A stretch of DNA of 64,000 bases from Chlorocebus sabaeus (taxonomy: Eukaryota; Chordata; Mammalia; Primates; Cercopithecidae). The stretch covers positions 93,431,137 to 93,495,136 of the forward strand of contig NC_132923.1 of the NCBI RefSeq assembly GCF_047675955.1, read 5' to 3'. The position numbers were made by a program, and so were the translations under genes. Of this stretch, positions 1-10,630 are shown piece by piece (positions within the stretch are counted from its first letter, which is position 1; each line of letters begins with the position of its first letter). The notes under the pieces are model-generated. The model saw only the letters and a list, made by a program, of their open reading frames with translations. It was not told the DNA's origin and ran no database searches.

Positions 1-230
1 TTAAATACAATACCAAAAAGCACAAATAATTTAAAAAATGAAGAGTTGGACTTTATAAAGATTAACAACTTGTCACAGAGCACCATTAGGAAAGTGGAAA
101 GACAAACCACAGACTGGGAGAAAATATTTGTAAATCATATATCTAATAAAAAGATTTGTACCCAGAACATATAAAGAACTCTTAACAACTAACTAATAAG
201 AAGGCAAATAACTCAATTAAAAATTGCGTG
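1..230 (+). mobile_element. LINE-1 (L1M-type) ORF2 C-terminal remnant
   Basis: The sequence matches the end of L1 ORF2, just before its 3' UTR: the 'gggagaaaatatttgtaaat' and 'cagaacatataaagaact' stretches are typical. It is broken by stops. It probably belongs to the same element as the L1 tail at 1410-2175, separated by later Alu and L1 insertions. Confidence 0.75.
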
Positions 231-527
231 GGATGACGGGGGCAGTGGCTCACGCCTGTAATCCCAGCACTTTGGGAGGCTGAAGCAGGCTCATCACCTG
301 AGGTCAGGAGTTCAAGACCAGCCTGGCCAATATGGCGAAACCCCATCTCTACTAAAAATACAACAACAACAACAAAATTAGCCAGGCGTGGTGGCATGTG
401 CCTGTAATCCCAGCTACTTGGGAGGCTGAGGCAGGAAAATCCTTTGAACCTGGGAGGTGGAGGTTGCAGTGAGCCGAGACCACGCCAATGCACTCCAGCC
501 TGGGCAACAAGAAGGAAACTCCGTCTC

Positions 528-556
<29 letters not shown>
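231..556 (+). mobile_element. Alu (AluS-like), full length
   Basis: Both monomers, the middle A-rich linker (here expanded to a CAA run) and a long terminal A tail are present. The A-box-like 'ggctcacgcctgtaatccc' is visible. It interrupts the L1 remnant. Confidence 0.9.
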
Positions 557-559
<3 letters not shown>

Positions 560-633
560 TGGGAGGCTGACATAGGTGAATTGCTTGAGCCTGGGAGGTG
601 CAGATTGCAGTGAGTCAAGATTGCCCCATTGCA
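557..633 (+). mobile_element. Alu right-monomer fragment, 5' part
   Basis: It starts at 'gggaggctga' without a left monomer. It runs to the point where an L1 3' end has inserted, and its other half resumes at 997. Confidence 0.75.
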
Positions 634-996
634 GCCATAGAAAAGGATGAGTTTGTGTCCTTTGTAGGGACATGGATGCAGCTGGAAACCATCATTCTCG
701 GCAAACTATTGCAAGAACAGAAAACCAAACACTGCATGTTCTCACTCATAGGTGGGAATTGAACAATGAGATCACTTGGACACAGGAAGGGGAACATCAC
801 ACACCAGGGCCTATTATGGGGAGGGGGGAGGGAGAAGGGATGGCATTGGGAGTTATACCTGATGTAAATGACAAGTTGATGGGTGCTGACGAGTTGATGG
901 GTGCAGCACACCAACATGGCACAAGTATACATATGTAACAAACCTGCACGTGGTGCACATGTACCCTAGAACTTAAAGTATAATAATAATAATAAA
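634..996 (+). mobile_element. 5'-truncated L1PA-like 3' end nested in an Alu
   Basis: The 3' UTR of a primate L1 is recognisable ('catgttctcactcataggtg', a G-rich tract, 'catatgtaacaaacctgcac') and ends in an ATA/A-rich tail. It is flanked by 17-bp target-site duplications at 617-633 and 997-1013 that differ at one base. Only about 360 bp were inserted, so it encodes nothing. The target lies inside the right monomer of an Alu. Confidence 0.9.
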
Positions 997-1110
997 AAGA
1001 TTGCGCCATTGCACCCCAGCCTGCGCAACAGAGTAAGACCTTTTCTCGAATAAATAAATAAATAATAAAATAAAAACAAATAAAAATTAAAACTAAAATT
1101 AAAAAAAAAT
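997..1110 (+). mobile_element. Alu right-monomer fragment, 3' part, with A/T-rich tail
   Basis: This continues the Alu interrupted at 633 ('gcaccccagcctgcgcaaca') and passes into an AATA/A-rich tail. Confidence 0.75.
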
Positions 1111-1409
1111 TGCAGATGAACGCAGTGGCTCATGCCTATAATCCCAGCACTTTGGGATGCCGAGGTGAGTGGATCACTTGAGGTCAGGGGTTCGAGACTA
1201 GCCTGGCCATCATGGTGAAACCCCATCTCTACTAAAAATACAAAAATTAGCCAGACGTGGTGGTGAGTACTTGTAATCTCAGCTACATGGGAAGCTGAGG
1301 CAGGAGAGTCGCTTGAACCCAAGAAACAGAGGTTACAGTGAGCCAAGATTATGCCACTACCCTCCAGCCTGGGCAACAGAGTGAGATTCTGTCTCAAAAA
1401 ATAAAATAA
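1111..1409 (+). mobile_element. Alu (AluS-like)
   Basis: A dimeric Alu in sense orientation with a decayed start ('gcagatgaacgcagtggct') and a short A tail. It separates two L1 pieces. Confidence 0.9.
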
Positions 1410-2175
1410 GGCATAAAAACTGAAGAGACATTTCACCAAATATCATGTATAAATGGGCAATAAGCACTTGAAAAGATGCTCAACATCATTAGTCATTAGA
1501 GAAATACAAATGAAAACTCCAGCAAGATACCACTTCACACCCACTGGAAAGGCTATAATAGAAAAGATAGGCAATAACAAGTGTTGGTGAGGATGTGGAG
1601 AAACTGGAACCCTCATACATTGCTTACGGGAATGTATAATGGTGCTGTACTTTGGAGACAGTTTGTCAGATTCTTCACATAAATTTACCATGTGACCCAA
1701 TAATTTCACTCCTAGGTATCTATCTGCCCAAGAGAAATGAAAACATATGTCCACAGACGGATTTATGTGAGAATGCTCATAGTAGCACTATTCGTAATAG
1801 CCAAACAGTAGAAACAACCCAAATTTTTATCAACTGTGAATGGATAAACAAAATGGAGTATGTCCATACAGTAGAATACTATTTGGCAATAAAAAGGAAC
1901 GCAATATGGATAGATGCTACAGATGAACCTCAAAAATATTATGCTCAGTGAAAGAAACTAGACCCAAAAGATCATATATTGTATGATTCCATTTGCATAA
2001 AATGTCCAGGCAAAGAAAATCTATGGAGACAGAAAGTCGATGAGTGATTGACCGTGGGAAAAGGATCTGACTGGAAATGAGTGCAAGGATTCTTTGGGGG
2101 ATGATAAAAATGTTTTTAAACTAAATCATGGTGATAGTTGCACAGTTCCATAAATTTACTAAAAATTATTGAACT
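1410..2175 (+). mobile_element. L1M ORF2 end and 3' UTR
   Basis: Old L1 3' sequence: 'acaagtgttggtgaggatgt', 'tcactcctaggtatctat' and 'tgtatgattccatttgcata' follow each other in L1 order. The longest open run (1652-1951) is a decayed ORF2 tail, not a gene. The last bases of the L1 resume after the next Alu, at 2486-2520. Confidence 0.85.
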
Positions 2176-2485
2176 GGTCAGGCACGGTGGCTCATACCTG
2201 TAATCCCAGCACTTTGGGAGGCCGAGGAGAGTGGGTCATGAGGTCAGAAGTTCGAGACCAGCCTGGCCAACATGGTGAAACCCCATTTCCATTAAAAATA
2301 CAAAAAAATTAGCTGGATGTGGTGGTACGTGCCTGTAATCCCAGCTACTCCAGAGGCTGAGGCAAGAGAATTGCTTAAACCTGGGGGTGGGGGTGGAGGT
2401 TGCAGTGAGCTGAGGTTGTGCCACCACACTCCAGCCTGTGTGACAGAGCAAGACTCTGTCATGGAAAATAAATACACAAATAAAT
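2176..2485 (+). mobile_element. Alu inserted in L1M 3' end
   Basis: A full Alu with an AATA-type tail. It has a 15-16-bp perfect target-site duplication (taaaaattattgaact at 2160-2175 and 2485-2500), which splits the L1 tail cleanly. Confidence 0.92.
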
Positions 2486-2500
2486 AAAAATTATTGAACT

Positions 2501-2798
2501 ATACACTTTTTTAAAAAGACAACAGGGTAGAAAAAAGAAATGGAACCGAGGGTAATATTAAGATCCGAAGGTACGCATAGTAGAGATGAACTCTAAATAT
2601 GACTGAGCTTCCTGACAGTCAAAGGAAAAAGGGAAACAGGCTTGATTATGTGATTCCTAGGTATCCTTAAGATTAAGAACTAAACTAAACTAAACTAGGT
2701 ATTAAGGAACAGCTTTGTTTTTTCAGTTCCTTAGACTTAAGAAAAATTTCTTCTAGTGAGAGGATAATACATGAACTAGTGAACATCCTGGATACTAG
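2501..2798. other. Intergenic sequence, including the last L1M tail bases
   Basis: I see no coding or RNA feature. An AACTA repeat of four units is present at about 2676-2697. Confidence 0.5.
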
Positions 2799-2814
2799 CC
2801 TACAGTGAATTTTA

Positions 2815-3128
2815 TTTGTTTGTTTGTTTGTTTATTTATTTATTTATTTGAGACAGAGCCTTGCTCTGTCACCCAGGAGTGCATTGGTGTGATCCTGGCT
2901 CACTGCAACTTCCGCCTCCTGGGTTCAAGCAGTTCTCCTGCCTCAACCTCCCGAGTAGCTGGGATTACAAACGCCCATCACCACACCCGGCTGATTTTTT
3001 GTATTTTTAGTGGAGATGGGGTTTCACTATGTTGGTGAGGTTGGTCTCAATCTCCCAACCTCTGGTGATCCGGCCTCCTTGGCCTCCCAAAGTGCTGGGA
3101 TTACAGGCGCGAGCCACCGCGCCCAGCC
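2815..3128 (-). mobile_element. Alu, antisense, with TTTG/TTTA tail
   Basis: An antisense Alu starts with (TTTG)n(TTTA)n and ends at 'gagccaccgcgcccagcc'. The flanks cctacagtgaatttta and cctacggtgacttta are a diverged target-site duplication, so the insertion is not recent. Confidence 0.9.
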
Positions 3129-3199
3129 TACGGTGACTTTAAATTTTTTTTGACAGTTTCATATACTGTCTCTTACTGTCATTGGAGGAATGAAGCTAG

Positions 3200-3392
3200 A
3201 GTTGTGCTATCCAATATGGTAGACACTAGCGACATGTGGCTATTTAAACTAAAATTAAATAAAATTGGAAATTTGGTTCCTCAGTCACCCTAGTCAATTC
3301 CAAGTTCTCAATGCTTACATGGGCTAGTGGCTTCCATACTGGACAGTGCCTATATAGAACATTTCCCTCAATGCAGAAAGTTCTGTTGGACC
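3200..3392 (-). mobile_element. hAT-Charlie nonautonomous fossil (MER58-like)
   Basis: A palindromic arrangement is visible: 'caatatggtagacactagc' near the left and 'gggctagtggcttccatac' near the right, followed by a 'gaaagttctgttggac' end. This is the layout of a MER58-type element. The family name is from memory, but the hAT assignment is fairly safe. Confidence 0.7.
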
Positions 3393-4902
3393 TGCTGTTT
3401 TGGAGGGAAGTTTAGTAAAAACACATAAAAGTTGGGAGTTGAAAATGGTGGTGAGAGAGTGATGCGGTCTCAACTTTGGCCAGGGCAGAGCTTTTAACAC
3501 TACTTTCATAACCTCACACATTGAGAACAGGGACAGAAAGACGGGTTGGGAAAAGGAGTAGAAATTTTATTTTTAAAAATAGGACAAGGCTTAACATAGA
3601 TAATATTTGGGCTTTTGAACGTGGCATGGTGGGATAAACTGAGGTCCATCAGGGCACACTTGCGGAACAATGTTTTGGTTAGTTGAGCTGTTTAGTTAAT
3701 GACTGCGCTTTTGTTTTGCAGAGTACCCTTTGGCTAGCTTCTCGTTTCCTGAATGGTATATTCAGGCTGGCAGGATTCTTACATACAAAACAGAAGAGGG
3801 CCAGAGCCAGCCTGGCAGGAAGAGGCTGTGGAGTGGACAGTGGGTGGGAGAAGGGGAATGAGAAGGGGAAAAATGTGGTTAATGCCCTTGGGAGAGATGC
3901 TAAAGGGGCATGGATTTGGAAGGAGATTCTCCAGGGATTCTGCTGTGCACAGGGTCACGTAACCTTCTCCTCCAGCTCTTCAAGAAATGTTCAGTCACTT
4001 GGGAGTGGGCTTTGTACTGAGGGGCATTTCATGGTATGTAGGGACAGACTTCAAGTCTGGTCTTGGGTGTCAGACGCAATGGCTCAAGAGGACGCAGTCA
4101 TGTGTGGGTTAAAAGCTGGGCCTTGTCTGGGATTTTTCTCCCCATCGAGTGATACCCAGCTGCATCGTGGTTAAATTGTTCTTTTCAAACTCCAGAGTAT
4201 GACTTCACTAGGACTGCCAAGCTTGCAGATTTACGGCACAAAGAAATGAAGATGGATTAGCCTGAGAGGGGACGGAATTTGAAATACCAACTTCAAATCA
4301 GGGGGAAACTGTGGCAACCACCCTGAGATAGAAATGACAACTATGGTGGTGCAAGTTCCTCTCTGTGCCCACATCTGCCCTCTTGAAGCATGAGATGTAC
4401 GATGATCAGGGTGACAAAAGGGACATATGGTCACCTGACTTGTCACCAGACAACAGCTCTTTCCGCATCATGACACAGGCCATATGCCAAGAGGGGATGG
4501 ATCTTGGCAGTGTGAAAAGTCTATCTTTCTTGTCAATATTCCACCAACCAGTGGTGCCCATCTCCACCCCAGCCTTCCTCATCTGGAGAGAAACTGAGGG
4601 AATGAACAGCTGATAGCTGTTCATCGAGGTAGAGGCAGACTGCTGCAGGAGGGGAGGCAAGAGATTAGAGGAGACAACCAGGCCAGAGAAAGTGCTAGGG
4701 GGTTGGAAGAGGTTTTCCTCCTTCTGGCCTTGAGCAGGTGGCCATTTGGGGTGCAGTGAACGCCCACATGAAAAGGCCCTTGCTTACTAAGGTGCTGTTT
4801 GGGTTCAGCCATTTCTGAAAACATTTCTCTGGCTACTGTCCTCATGTGTTGAAAGAAACACTCAAGTCAGATGTCAACAATGATTTCATTTACTTTCCTT
4901 TG
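3393..4902. other. Mostly unique intergenic sequence
   Basis: I recognise no repeat, exon or RNA gene. Open frames of up to 163 codons (3683-4174) have no recognisable domain and no splice or promoter support. Confidence 0.5.
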
Positions 4903-5200
4903 ATTTTTTTGTTTTGTTTGAGACAGGGTCTTGCTCTATTGCCCAGGCTGGAATGCAGTGGTGCAAACACAGCTTACTGCAGCCTCCACCTCCCAGGCTC
5001 AGTTGATCCTCCCACCTCAGCCTCCTGAGTAGCTGGGACTACAGGCATGTGCCACCACACTTGGCTAATTTTTGTTTTGTTTTGTTTTATTTTGTACAGA
5101 AGCAGTGTCACTATATTGCCCAGGCTGATCTCAAACTCCCGAGCTCAAGGGATCTTCCCGCCTTGGCCTTCCAAAGTGCTGGGATTACCACTGCATCCAG
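4903..5200 (-). mobile_element. Alu (AluJ-like), antisense
   Basis: An antisense dimeric Alu with many transitions and a (TTTTG)n expansion in the middle linker. The end at 'accactgcatccagg' is eroded. The high divergence suggests an old AluJ. Confidence 0.88.
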
Positions 5201-6798
5201 GATTTTGTACATTTTTCTATGCTTCAAGTGTGCATTTTTTGACTGATATGGTTGTTTATGAGAAATTTTTTCCTTCCTTGCATGCTTAGATTGTATCTTG
5301 GAGTGAAATCATCCAGAAGTGTGGAGTAAGGCCAGTGTCAGCTGTGACCAGATTCCAACACATCTGTGAGGTGAGCCAGCGTGGTGGCATCTGAGGCATG
5401 GTGAGCAACACACCCAGAACAAAGGGCGTCTGGCATGAGAGGGAGCAAGAAGCCACCCATGGGGGAGGCTGCAGTCTCTCCAGGCACTGGCACTGCCAGG
5501 GGATGTGGTTATTGAGAACTGATGGTTCAACCGGACAGCCACAGACAACCTCTAGGACAGGCAGCTGGGAAGACAGCTGTGGGGACACATGTGATCTGAC
5601 CAGGTCTGAGGCAGCAGCCGCAAATTGTTGTCACTAACAAACCATATGGTGATCCACTGCCACTTTCCAAGGCCTGTCTTTCTTTGGCTACAGCCAAACT
5701 GGAGAATTAGCTGGTATGTGGTAGCAATCACCAACTCTGTGTATTTCAAGCTGTTTGTGGTTTCCCTAACATCTCTAATTATCCCAGGGATGTAGTATAG
5801 CTTTTATCTTGTTTGGCTAGGGAAGGAGAAGGCAGGAGATCACACTAGGTCCTTCCTCTGGAAAATAAAGAAAGCCCTTAATCCACGTAGATTGGGGATC
5901 TGGTGCGGAAATGCAGGCTGCTGGTGCTGTGGATTTCAACGACACCTTCGGAAACCAGGAGAATGACTGCAAGATACGGTTGGGGCCTGGCTGGGCCTTC
6001 CGTGGGGTGGACTCAGGTCAACAGCTCCGTTTACCCTGACCCCGTACATTCCTACTCTGACCACGGCATCACGGTAGCATTCTGGAGTTCTAGAAATCGG
6101 TGTTAGCTCAGAGATGGTATCCAGGTATCTTGAAAATGTCAGGGGCAGCCTCAGGCCCTGAAAGAGGGTAGAGTATTAGGAACAGTAGGGATCAGCTAGT
6201 CCATGCTCTCACCTCACCCTGCTGACCCACGTAGCCCTTGCCTCCCTCACCACTCCCCCTCAGAAGGTGTATTACTCAAGATTCTTTCTGTTGCACCTGA
6301 ACAAGAAAGGACAATATATTGGTTGAGATAACTCAAAAGCCCAGGGTGTGGAAGAAAAAGTTTAAATTGTGCATTGTGCTTTTAATGTGAGTCCGTTATA
6401 ACCAGTATTTGTTTTTCTTGTATAACTTATGCAAGGGGGGAAAAAAACTTTACAAATACTTTTTTTCCCAACACCAAGAAAGTATACCAGCCTTGTACTG
6501 CTGGTTGGTTTAAATAAAACAAGAGTACTGAAGTCATACTCAGCTCAGGTGAAATATTACAGGGTTGCTGGAAAGTTCAATTCCTTATAACAAACTTACA
6601 AGGAGTAAATACAATTTTCTACAATAAACAAACGTCATAGTCTCAGGGTTAAGGGTTATAAAACAATAAACCATTGCAGTTAGAGCAGAAAGTCAGAGGA
6701 GAGCTTCATGCATACAAACTACTCAATATCATGATGACAAGGTATAAAATAAGAATAAATGTAATTTGAAATAAGATCTTAACTCCATATGGTTAATA
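5201..6798. other. Mostly unique intergenic sequence
   Basis: No repeat family or exon recognised. The frames at 5286-5588 and 5903-6106 are open but lack any domain I know. Confidence 0.45.
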
Positions 6799-6837
6799 GT
6801 CTCTCTCTTTCTCTCTCTCTCTCTCTCTGTGTGTGTA
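6799..6837. repeat. (CT)n/(TG)n compound microsatellite
   Basis: A run of CT dinucleotides with one TT interruption passes directly into GTGTGTGT. Confidence 0.95.
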
Positions 6838-7661
6838 TTTATCTCCCTTTCTCTGTACTTTGTACCTTTCACCTTACTCCTAATTTTTGCCACACAAAAA
6901 ATTATGTCCAGTCCAGTGTTTTGCATTCTCAAAAGCACTGTGTCAATAACTATTCATTCTCTGAAGATTCCTTATTTATTGGGATTGAAACCTCTGGTTT
7001 CAATTACAATGTTAAACAAAAATGAAGTAATAGACTGGAGCTTATAATATTTTATTTTCTCAAAGCCTAGATTAGATACTCAGAAATGGCTGGGTTCAGG
7101 GACTCAAATAACAGTTATCACATTTCTCTCTGTTTCTGTGCCTCCTTCCCTCTCCATCTCTCATCTTGGTTTATTCTCTAGTTCACATTGCTTGTTGCCC
7201 TCATTCTCTTCTATTGCAGAATTATTCCTTCACATGGACAGTGAAAATGGCTAAGGCAGCTCCATCTTCCACTCTCAGAGAATACAAGAGCATTTTCTTG
7301 ATAGTTCTGACAGAAAACTCCCAGGGAAGATTCTGATTGTCCCATCTTGGTCATGTGCCCATCCCTGAACTAATCACTATGGCTAGAAGTTGGAAATGGA
7401 GTAGTCTGATTTGCAGGCTCATGTCACGCACCCACCTTTGGGTCTTGAAGATGAGGACTGAGTGGGGATCAGTGCCCCCTAAGCCACATGGAATGAGGAA
7501 GGGGTGGTTCCCTAAAGGAAAGAATGCTGGCAGACAATCTTGATCTAGGACAAACAGATGGAAGGTGGTGTTATATCAGGTCGATGGGGATAATAAAATT
7601 GTGATGTTGCTCATCAATGGCCATTTGGCAGTAAGGTCCAATACTCCATGAACAGACCAGG
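6838..7661. other. Unique intergenic sequence
   Basis: Nothing recognisable. The composition is AT-rich at the left and becomes mixed. Confidence 0.45.
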
Positions 7662-7984
7662 TTTTTTTTTTTTTTGAGGCAGGATCTTGCTCTGTTACTC
7701 AGGCTGAAATATTGAAATACAGTGGCTTGATCATGGCTCACTGTAGCCTAGACCTCCCAGCTTCAAGTGATCCTTCTGCCCTAGTCTCCTGAGTAGCTGA
7801 GACTACAGGTGCATGCCACCATGCCCAGCTAAGTTTTAAAAATTTTTTGTAGAGATGAGTTCTCATCTCTTAAACTCCCGGGCTCAAGTGCCCAGGCTGG
7901 TCTTAAACTCCTGGGCTCAAGTGATCCTCCTGCCTCGGCCTCCCAAAGTGCTGGGATTATAAGTGTTGGCCACTGCTGCAGGCC
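7662..7984 (-). mobile_element. Alu (AluJ-like), antisense
   Basis: An antisense Alu with a poly(T) start and an internal partial duplication of the 'aactcctgggctcaagtg' region (7873-7923). The flanking 'cagaccag' at both ends is a probable short target-site duplication. Confidence 0.88.
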
Positions 7985-9525
7985 CAGACCAGCATTTTTA
8001 ATACTGATATGGATTATCAGAATACATCTAAGGAATGTGAATTTGGAGCACCCTTCAGGCGTGGGCTGTCGCACCCTTCACTTCCCAGCACTGAACTGGG
8101 TGTTGGGACGCAGGCTGGGGGATGCTCCAGTGGCCTGTAATTCCGACGTTGTTTTTGTGTGCTCCGAAGGTGCAGCTGCTATGTTACAAAGGTCATGTCC
8201 TCGGGTCACTGAGACCATCTTTAATGAGGGAGCATAGACCATTTGGAATGGCAAAGGGGTCTGGAAAAGAGGCTTGGCTGACAGCCTAGGGCAATACTCA
8301 GAAGCTTTACTTAGAGCCTTGAATTATATAACCCAAATCTAGCTCCCTGCCCCAGATGAATGTGGGGGACTGGCAAAGAGCTTTGCTAGGAAAATGTCTA
8401 GCTGTGGTTGACAGCGAAAGGGAAGAAGTAGGTCTCTTGGCAGGAAGGGTGCAAAGCTTCTCTTATGGCCTGAACGCCATTCTCTAGGAATGACAGAAAT
8501 TGCCCTAATTATTAGGTATTGTACAGGATTCCTTGTGCCTCATACATGGTCTGTGGAAGCAGTTGGTAATGCTTCAAAAAGGCTACCCCGCGGCGCTGAG
8601 TCCACACATGATGATTTTAGGCCTTGGGGAGGGAACAGATGCTGGGGCTAATTAGGGCATGATTCCTCTGGCCCAGGATGGCAGAGGATGTCCAGATAAA
8701 ATGTGACACCTGCGCCCCAGTGCAGTTCATAGAAAACACTGCCCACCAACCCGCCCGTCTGGAGATGACTTAGCGTGGGATGCTCTTTGAAAATGGCACA
8801 CCTTGATTGCTGTCTTCTGAAACTGGACAGTCAAGTCTGGAGGGCGTACTTCCTCCCGTGCCCAGCTACCCCAGCAAGGATCAAGCAGCATCCTCGGTGG
8901 CAGGAGGGTGGTGGGAGAAGTTCTTTTCAGTTTTTGGATCTTCTGTTTTGAGATCTTCTCACCAAAAAATGGTGAGATTTTAAGAATTATTTTACCCGCA
9001 GAACTTCAATTGGCAAGACTGGAATTGCTCCCCAGGGGGACTCTCCAGCCCAAGGGACTGAACAGAACATTATTAAATGTGCTTGGCACGCTCTATGCAA
9101 ATCCGATAGGGCCGTAGGGCTGGTGTGAAGATGTCCTCATCCACACGCTGCCCCCAGAACGGTGCTGCTGACTGAGCAGTCTATTTTGACAGTCGGGCTG
9201 CAGCCATGATCACTTGTTGATTTTGTTTTGGGCTTGACAACAAGGAGACAGGGACAGTCTCATTAAGGATGCCACCAAGCTGAAGGATAAACTCCAAGTG
9301 GCTTATGGCTTGTCACTGCACAGAAAACAAGATCAGAGCCTGTAGAGCAGACATCTGTTGTTTTGGCCTGCTCCAAAGCCATTTATCCTTCTCCCCAGTC
9401 TTTACTTGGGGAGTCACACCTCAGCCACTCTCAGTCTTTGCAGTTTAGGGGGAAGGGCAAGGGCATTAACGACAGCCTTTAGGCAATGAGAGATGAAGGC
9501 AGATTCCTGATGATATTGTTCAAGC
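7985..9525. other. Unique intergenic sequence
   Basis: No gene or repeat recognised. A small perfect 8-bp inverted repeat (tctcacca/tggtgaga, 5-base spacer) lies at about 8956-8976. Confidence 0.45.
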
Positions 9526-9755
9526 CAGGGGTTGGCAAACTTTTTCTATAGAGAGCCAATGGCAAACTTTTTCTATAGAGAGCTTTGTGGGCCACGTGGT
9601 CTCGGCTGCAACTACTCAGCTCTGTGGTTGTAGGGTACAAGCAGCCATAGACAATATGTAAACAAATAAGCACGGCTGCATTCCAATAAAAAGTTATTTA
9701 CAAAACAGGTGGCAGGCTAGATTTGGCTCACAGGCTGTCATTTACCAACTCTTTG
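9526..9755. mobile_element. hAT-type nonautonomous DNA transposon fossil (MER1-group-like)
   Basis: It starts with 'caggggttggcaaact' and ends near 'tcatttaccaactctttg'. The interior 'caaataagcacggctgcatt' and 'aaaagttatttacaaaac' match a common mammalian hAT repeat. A 27-bp unit at its left end is repeated in tandem (9534-9560 and 9561-9583). The exact family name is uncertain. Confidence 0.7.
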
Positions 9756-10343
9756 TTTAAGCACCTGGATCCAGCTGAGCCTGAAGCTAACTGCCTCTGT
9801 GATTTTTCAATGAATGAACCAGCAAATCCCCTTTTTTTCCCTGTAGTAATTTGAGCTGCTGTTCTGTTATTGCAACTGAAAGATTTCTTTCAATGTATCC
9901 AGGTGTAGAGCCAGGTTTGCAGACTGGAGATTGAGTTTCAAAATGGGTTTGGTGGCCCCAGATAGGCAGGAGATAGCTTAGCAATCGAGAAAATTCCATA
10001 TCTGAGAGGGGATGGGGCAGGACTCCTGACAGTTTCTAACATGCAACCAGAGGCCAGGACTGTTAAGGTGGTATGTCCAAACAGCAAGCCACCCAAAGGA
10101 GACCTGGAGGAGTGGGAATCCACCTGTCTGAGGGCACTGACTATACCTCCCATGACAAGCTAAACAGGAAATGCCCCAGAGAAGCCAGCCTTCTTTGTTG
10201 ATGAGGAGTGAGTAGGAGATGGATGGTGAGGAGGAGGATGGGGAGACAAAGCTGACCGGTGACTCTTTGAAACGAAAACCCAGTGATACCTTGACCCCAG
10301 GTTGGGGTGAAACACCCACACATCTGTGGGGATGTGGGAAGCC
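9756..10343. other. Unique intergenic sequence
   Basis: No feature recognised. Confidence 0.45.
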
Positions 10344-10358
10344 TCTCCACCACACTTT

Positions 10359-10614
10359 CTTTTTTTTGAGATGGAGTCTTGCTCTGTCACCCCAGCTGGG
10401 GTGCACTGGGGTGATCTCGGCTCACTATAACTTCTACTGCCTGGGTTCAAGCGATTCTTGTGCCTCAGCGTCCTGAGTAGCTGGGACCATAGGCATGTGC
10501 CACCACATCCAGCTATTTTTTGTGTTTTTAGTAGAGACGGGGTTTCTGCCATGTTATCCAGGCTTGTCTCAAACTCCTGACCTCAAGTGATCCACCTGCC
10601 TCGGTCTCCCAAAG
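10359..10614 (-). mobile_element. 5'-truncated Alu, antisense
   Basis: An antisense Alu stops at 'cccaaagt', about 35 bp short of the Alu 5' end. It is flanked by tctccaccacacttt (10344-10358) and tctccaacacattt (10617-10630), a slightly decayed target-site duplication. The truncation therefore happened at insertion. Confidence 0.88.
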
Positions 10615-10630
10615 TCTCTCCAACACATTT

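Noticed and set aside
5903..6106. 67-codon frame in unique sequence
   Set aside because: It looked protein-like at first, but I could not tie it to any family and saw no convincing splice sites or neighbouring exons.
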